A DNA stretch of 29,569 nucleotides from a virus, in the IMG/VR virus record IMGVR_UViG_3300044640_001635, positions 1 to 29,569 of that record, one strand, 5' to 3'. This document shows positions 27,301 to 29,569 of the stretch, piece by piece. The notes beneath the pieces were generated by a model. It did not search any database. It was not told the origin of the DNA and worked only from the letters and a program-made list of their open reading frames with translations. The translations under genes were made by a program, and so were the position numbers. How positions within the stretch are numbered: the stretch's first letter is position 1; each line of letters opens with the position of its first letter.

Positions 27301-29569
27301 AACTGTTTATTCTTGGGCTCAGGAGATTGTTAGCCCAGTACCGCAAACTCAAGCAAACTTTGGCCTGGGTCTATTCATCAGCGACGACACCCAAACTTTG
27401 ATAGTGGGTGCTCCAAATGGTAACATGATTGCCCCAACAACATTTGATGCTGGCAATACATATTTTGACTCGTACAGCACACCTTTTGCTGATCCAGTTC
27501 AGCAGAGTGGAGCCGTGTATGAATATGATTTGCTAACCGCAGTTGACGAATCGATAACTAACCCGGCAAAATTTGTATTTGGCCAGCAGTTTGTAAATAG
27601 CAGTTTGCAACCATTAGATAACTTTGGTGCTGCAATCGATTACACTACTGGTGTTATGTTGATCGGTGCCCCTGGATCAGATCTTGGAGACAGTAGCCTG
27701 TCAAACTTTGGCCAGGTATTACAATATCACAATCCAAATTTATTGCCAGCTTGGATACCTGTTAGAGTGCAACAGCCGGTGGTTGATGTTAACTTACTCA
27801 ATACCATATTCATGTATGATCGTGTGAGCAGCTCGCCACAGGAGTATTTTGACTTTTTTGACCCATTACAAGGCCGATTGTTGGGCGTGGTGCGTCAGAA
27901 CATAGATTTTATTGGTGCAGTGGACCCGGCAACATACAACACGGGCAGTGTGAATAATTTTGGCCAACAATGGGGGCAATCTCGTGTTGGACAGGTCTGG
28001 TGGAATACATCAAATGTGAGATTTATTGATCCACACCAAAATGATATTGTGTATGCGAGCCGACGCTGGGGACAAATATTCCCTGGTAGCAAAGTTGAAA
28101 TGTATCAGTGGATAGTAAGTCCATTGCCCCCAGCAGAGTACGTTGGACCAGGCACCCCGTACAGTATCACCAGCTATGATGTGACCACATCAGTTAATCT
28201 TCAAGGATTTATTGAAACACAATATTACTTCTGGGTCACTGGTATTGCAGAAACAGCAACAGTTGCTGGTAAAACACTGAGTATTAATACATTAACCAAC
28301 TACATTGAAAATCCGCGCAGTAGTGGTATTAGTTATCTTGCTCCAATAGATGCCAGCACAGTGGCCATTTACAATGGTTTACAGTATATCTCTGCACAGG
28401 ACACTGTGCTGTATATAGAGTATGATCAACAAGCAACAGATGCAGCAGTGCACGTTGAGTATCAGCTGATTGCACAAGACCGTCCAGATGCGTTCCTGGA
28501 TGCATCCTTGTATCGAAAATTCCTTGACAGCATGACCGGATCTGACTCAGCTGGTAATGCTGTGCCTGACCCGTTGCTGAGTCCTAGCGAGCAATACGGT
28601 ATTGAATATCGCCCACGTCAGAGCATGTTTGTTAATCGATTCCTTGCACTGAAAAACTATATTCAGCAAACCAACGCAGTGCTGGCCCTGTATCCAATAA
28701 CCGAGATTCGATCATTTAATTTACTAAACAGTGCAGAGCCTGAACCAGCTGCAACTACCGGAGCTTGGGACAAGAGAGTGTCCAATATTGAAGAATTAGG
28801 ATACCAAGACCTGCTTGAAGTTCCAATTGGCTATCGATATCTTGTGGTTAGTGATAGTACCAATAGTGGTTTCTGGACAATCTATCAAGTGGTTGCTGGA
28901 ATTTTACCAGGCGAGCGTAATCTAAGTTTAGCACGAGTGCAAAACTATGATACCAAAATATACTGGTCTCGTATTGATTGGTTTAAGGCCAATTACAATC
29001 CATTGACACGCATTTTACTAGAAGTGCCCAATGTTTCTTCACTAGACACGATCACAGTACCGACTGGCAGTGCAGTCAAGGTAACTGCTAATGCTCAAAA
29101 CTTGTGGGAAATTTATGTCTATACCGGCACCAGCTGGGAACGTGTGGCACTACAACGCGGCACTATTGAGATATCTCCTGCATTGTGGGATTATAACCTG
29201 GGACGATTTGGATTTGATAGCGAAGTATTTGACGCACAGTACTATGACGAAGCCCCGATTACCGAAACTCGAAAGATTCTTGAAGCAATCAATCAGGAGT
29301 TGTTTATTGGAGAATTATTAATTGAACGTAATCGGTTGTTAATGCTGATGTTTAATTACATCCTCAGTGAACAACAAGCACCAAATTGGCTAACCAAGAC
29401 CAGCTTGATTGATGTTGATCATACCATTCGAAATCTTGTGCCATACCAAGTGTACCGCCAAGACAATCAAAACTTTGTATTGGACTACATTAACGAAGTC
29501 AAGCCATACCATGTTCAAATAAGAGAATTTAATTTGAAGTACCAAGGATTTGACCAATATCTTGGTAGC
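18380..29569 (+). CDS. Giant baseplate-associated structural protein with FG-GAP propeller (3' end outside window)
   Basis: The frame from ATG 18380 has no stop up to the right edge: 3730 codons, incomplete. GGGAG lies 9 nt upstream. Its place after gp6 is that of gp7 in T4 (1032 aa), but I cannot claim homology to gp7. N-terminal DLLPEIFRTGTNRKFLAATL and YYSWDPFCDLDKFNNYSQYY, then AWSRCNRWFHIDVINYSAE (near 615), GLYPAYRPEIYLDETYVEP (near 1210) and LDYINEVKPYHVQIREFN (near 3702) are patterns I associate with very long structural proteins of marine T4-like phages. Other parts: a carbohydrate-binding-like WQPNSKYTKGDIVLFKDQYW (near 1851); seven FG-GAP repeats (2260-3117); and at least six copies of a beta module of about 65 residues ending in DYTV-x-x-x-x-x-x-(I/L)-x-(I/F). 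It is probably a peripheral baseplate or receptor-facing protein. Confidence 0.85.
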   Translation, partial: MALHRTVDLLPEIFRTGTNRKFLAATLDQLTQEPNVNRTQGYVGRRVGPGVNPADKYLTEPTATRTDYQLEPGVVLLDPNTSRARDVMTYPGIIDALNLQKGDVSRQDRLFESEYYSWDPFCDLDKFNNYSQYYWLPTGPSSVDVGSSDVLLTDDFAVTRTDTAYQFFGVLGNNPVITLARGGSYTFDVNQLGYNFWIQAAPGINGRLPQTPNISSRDVYGVTNNGDDVGTITFDVPLKNAQDFYYALNTRAPVDLVAPELKFNQLNNIYVSAFLAANPTGVDGITELDGRTIIFTNQISDPAAGGWQINTQFDPINTGDTGALGTYDSILFDQTTDITLQSQRYSIWQINYVYDNDGQPFMQLSSIAEVPALTKFRIDYGTQYSSTVWYKADTGYFEQQPLLTAIQDTLYYQDSVNPEIFGQIRLIDADASAPIDINEIIGAKNYTSPNGVVFTNGLKVQFRGVTSPAGYENLEYYVEGVGTGPGSIAKVGFVDGQAYFGPWHVYNGQKITGLASSTDFQQYIYDSVDESIANLGAGAPEGAPLPTASVAGAALGNGIRLVPVSDMITPETYTTSELVPYSSIPYDTGGYDANLNSPLVPDYLVQNRSSQSRNAWSRCNRWFHIDVINYSAERNNQPSVVNNDQRAKRPIIEFRANLDLWNTGTQAKEPVNIIDFQTTDALGNVNGQTGYGVDGYNFLNGTRVIFAADIDPAVRNKIYTVRFIDPTNSGTLIIDLVPAADGNPLYDQTVVSLNGLNQQGKSFWFNGVTWQLAQQKTKVNQAPLFDVYDINGFSFGDRAVYPSTTFTGSRLFGYTDGGQSVTDVVLGFPLKFLNINNVGDILFSNYLYTDTFIYVRDKTSTTQAISTGFVRQYIDRTSFSSQLGWQPAAAKNRSRQVFRFTYDATPLILDVPVDTSSVYPPVQVFADGVFVDTTKYSTTVSDTSTTITFNVTIPVNTIIELQVISNYASKIGFYQVPLNLENNAPNGNSPQFTLGTIRTHYDSIGQNLRGLVGVINGANNSRDLGDIIPYGTNIVQHSSPLVLPGVYLRDPQYELFNSLTFSNQEYSKYKARLTDLAGQGDFINSTPTQVLDSVLSEMTLGKTEMFPFYWSDMIPGGETYTEINYTYSQVSTDVFGINKVYDFTQSNFQSVLVYLNGTILTRGYDYTVSTNSATITISAPLAIGDLITIREYDTTYGSFIPNTPTKMGLYPAYRPEIYLDETYVEPTLVIRGHDGSITIAFGDYRDNVLLEFETRIFNNLKIVTPVPLDADDVIPGQFRTTDYSLTEINSILLPDFLSWVGWNKLDYTSQNYLPNNPFTYNYSQSGNRLTAQPLLGAWRGIYEYFYDTITPNTTPWEMLGFSQEPYWWEDAYGPAPYTSGNLVLWRDLERGYIADPLSPRIDPRYARPGLTTVIPAGTEGALLDPLQSTVGNYDATSFRRSWTFGDDGPVENAWRTSSAWPFAVMRLLALTKPAEFFSLFADRDRYVYNTGIEQYLWDNRYRLEASNLTPLYGNGVSKASYNNWIIDYNQQRGVDSSSLLSRTLANVDVRLCWRTAAFTDKNYLKIYSERSTPTGTNNSLLLPDESYQVLLYQNQPFEQVTYSGVIVQRTDTGWAVFGYNSVASYFEIAVSKPTGQFVVVSAGGSQERVSIEYSNTVAQIPYGFVFTSQAAVCDFLYSYGKLLADRGMTFEGIENGYIMNWPQMAQEFLYWSNQGWTSGSIINLNPAATSISVLRPGAVVESIQPPRLDSIVLNQNRTAISPSELVIDRFENTFKISTTTSSFINFLNLRFTAYEHMVVLDNRSIFADLIYDPVTGARQSRVLVSGWLTGDWNGTVNAPGFVLNQDNIQEWQPNSKYTKGDIVLFKDQYWSASTIIRPSAEFDFSLWIKSDYGQIQKGLLPNSANASDQLARSYSVYDANLETEVDIFSYGLIGFRPRQYMQSLNLDDVSQVNLYQQFLGTKGTVRATNLFSLANLGKEIAEYSIYEYWAMLRSTYGANANRSFVEFLLNEAKLTSDPSLIQLVEPQQTSQADQTVLLKDIWKSSYKITSTNILPTTNTTVTDVGLPTAGYVSLDDVDITTFDLIDLTSIIEQYYSIGVGTTIWTARVNTYDWGVYRVVQVPGQILRIEDNLDNASQVTFGAAHGLSVDDVLVIKNFSSSVNGVYRVLAVTGIYTVIIDYVFSTFDRFQIGNGLGLTLETNRVAQPSDIPQLSYADQLLPGVKVWVDNNGNGNWTVLEKTEPFTVDPTLTATTPVAYSQFGASVAQGLENLSALIGAPGYNPTDQATAPGAVYTFVRTDQDRYEQNNILLLKATDATGYGNEIDVGAQSWAVAGASTSNTNRGYVTTIFVEPGSNVFEQRQLLVAPDGDEAVQGLFGSSVTMSQDERWMYIGAPDDNAVYAFTRVDVQSQSVTYIGDGITTSFNWSDSLVIDSNYPDQLAVVLNNVLLTNSTDYTVTASTVELNSTPTVGQRIVITRRQLTQLDQQTYTGVAPSSTSGAGLGAEFTVNRVRGVYTVTLESPGQGYAVNDTITINASVVGGGTSPANNITITVDAVTNVLSGEISEISYTGSGVSNTSVFALNQTLATATSLHSFTVRVGDMLYRPNIDYTFDPVTTQLTFVTIPVPGATILVDSSSHFDFVEKLTVPGIDADAQFGKSVSATTTGSQVMIGSPDSDANEEGLVYVFDRSLEKFTVTDATQTEYTTLNSMLTPGFVAVSVNGVYLLQTGLNIGGTYSVDTGTKTVTITSPLAVGDIIQIETNQFSLLQTIQSNNPVAAARFGLKVDQCVNDCSLYISSPYDSAILSQAGKVEVYRNQARLYGTISTTVANPVLTEDDYIRIDDYFVKCTGTTIADLILDINTAGIPNVIAMPTEDLVLQGDGTTRVFDIGTTYTDASSYTTVVYIEDVLQTYGSDYTYDNTVQQITFTIPPYNTADITVVSGRMMLNVKNIQSTQRFNRMSVLPGSGTLFNDLGLTVYSWAQEIVSPVPQTQANFGLGLFISDDTQTLIVGAPNGNMIAPTTFDAGNTYFDSYSTPFADPVQQSGAVYEYDLLTAVDESITNPAKFVFGQQFVNSSLQPLDNFGAAIDYTTGVMLIGAPGSDLGDSSLSNFGQVLQYHNPNLLPAWIPVRVQQPVVDVNLLNTIFMYDRVSSSPQEYFDFFDPLQGRLLGVVRQNIDFIGAVDPATYNTGSVNNFGQQWGQSRVGQVWWNTSNVRFIDPHQNDIVYASRRWGQIFPGSKVEMYQWIVSPLPPAEYVGPGTPYSITSYDVTTSVNLQGFIETQYYFWVTGIAETATVAGKTLSINTLTNYIENPRSSGISYLAPIDASTVAIYNGLQYISAQDTVLYIEYDQQATDAAVHVEYQLIAQDRPDAFLDASLYRKFLDSMTGSDSAGNAVPDPLLSPSEQYGIEYRPRQSMFVNRFLALKNYIQQTNAVLALYPITEIRSFNLLNSAEPEPAATTGAWDKRVSNIEELGYQDLLEVPIGYRYLVVSDSTNSGFWTIYQVVAGILPGERNLSLARVQNYDTKIYWSRIDWFKANYNPLTRILLEVPNVSSLDTITVPTGSAVKVTANAQNLWEIYVYTGTSWERVALQRGTIEISPALWDYNLGRFGFDSEVFDAQYYDEAPITETRKILEAINQELFIGELLIERNRLLMLMFNYILSEQQAPNWLTKTSLIDVDHTIRNLVPYQVYRQDNQNFVLDYINEVKPYHVQIREFNLKYQGFDQYLGS

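Overview
The window is a piece of a T4-like myovirus genome. The evidence is a set of T4 core proteins recognisable from sequence: recombination nuclease gp46/gp47, late sigma factor gp55, and a baseplate block matching gp48, gp53, gp5, gp25 and gp6. The style (gp5 without a lysozyme domain, very long baseplate proteins, small glycan- or sulfotransferase-like genes among core genes, moderate A+T content) resembles marine or freshwater T4-like phages such as cyanophage and pelagiphage relatives more than T4 itself. The host cannot be named from this sequence. No bacterial chromosomal genes, rRNA, tRNA, CRISPR array or insertion sequence was found.

Layout. Positions 2-304 (+) hold the end of a DUF6165-like gene. 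It converges on a leftward block across a 494-bp intergenic region (305-798) full of inverted repeats. The leftward block (799-6998, - strand) reads, in transcription order: gp55, gp47, a glycosyltransferase-like gene split into two overlapping ORFs, gp46, a GIY-YIG-like nuclease and a P-loop/sulfotransferase-like protein. Positions 6999-7109 are a divergent promoter region. From 7110 everything runs rightward as a compact baseplate operon: gp48, gp53, a 999-aa hub-like structural protein, gp5, gp25, gp6, and a giant ORF (18380 to the right edge) that stays open for 3730 codons.

How it works together. gp46/47 process DNA ends for recombination-dependent replication. gp55 directs RNA polymerase to late promoters. 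Boxes matching the T4 late consensus (TATAAATA, often followed by CT) lie just upstream of gp25 and gp6, and one overlaps the sigma70-type promoter of the gp55 gene. So the late factor and some of its likely targets are in the same window. The baseplate genes are packed with 1-nt overlaps or gaps under 50 nt, several with strong Shine-Dalgarno sites inside the preceding gene.

Most notable: the giant ORF carries seven FG-GAP-type repeats (about residues 2260-3117), the number expected for an integrin-alpha-like seven-bladed beta-propeller. The blades are interrupted by insertions made of a recurring beta module. Other points of interest are a possible leaderless mRNA for gp47, a late-promoter box only 4 nt from the gp25 start codon, a possible second start inside gp55, hendecad repeats in gp5, and the structured convergent intergenic region.
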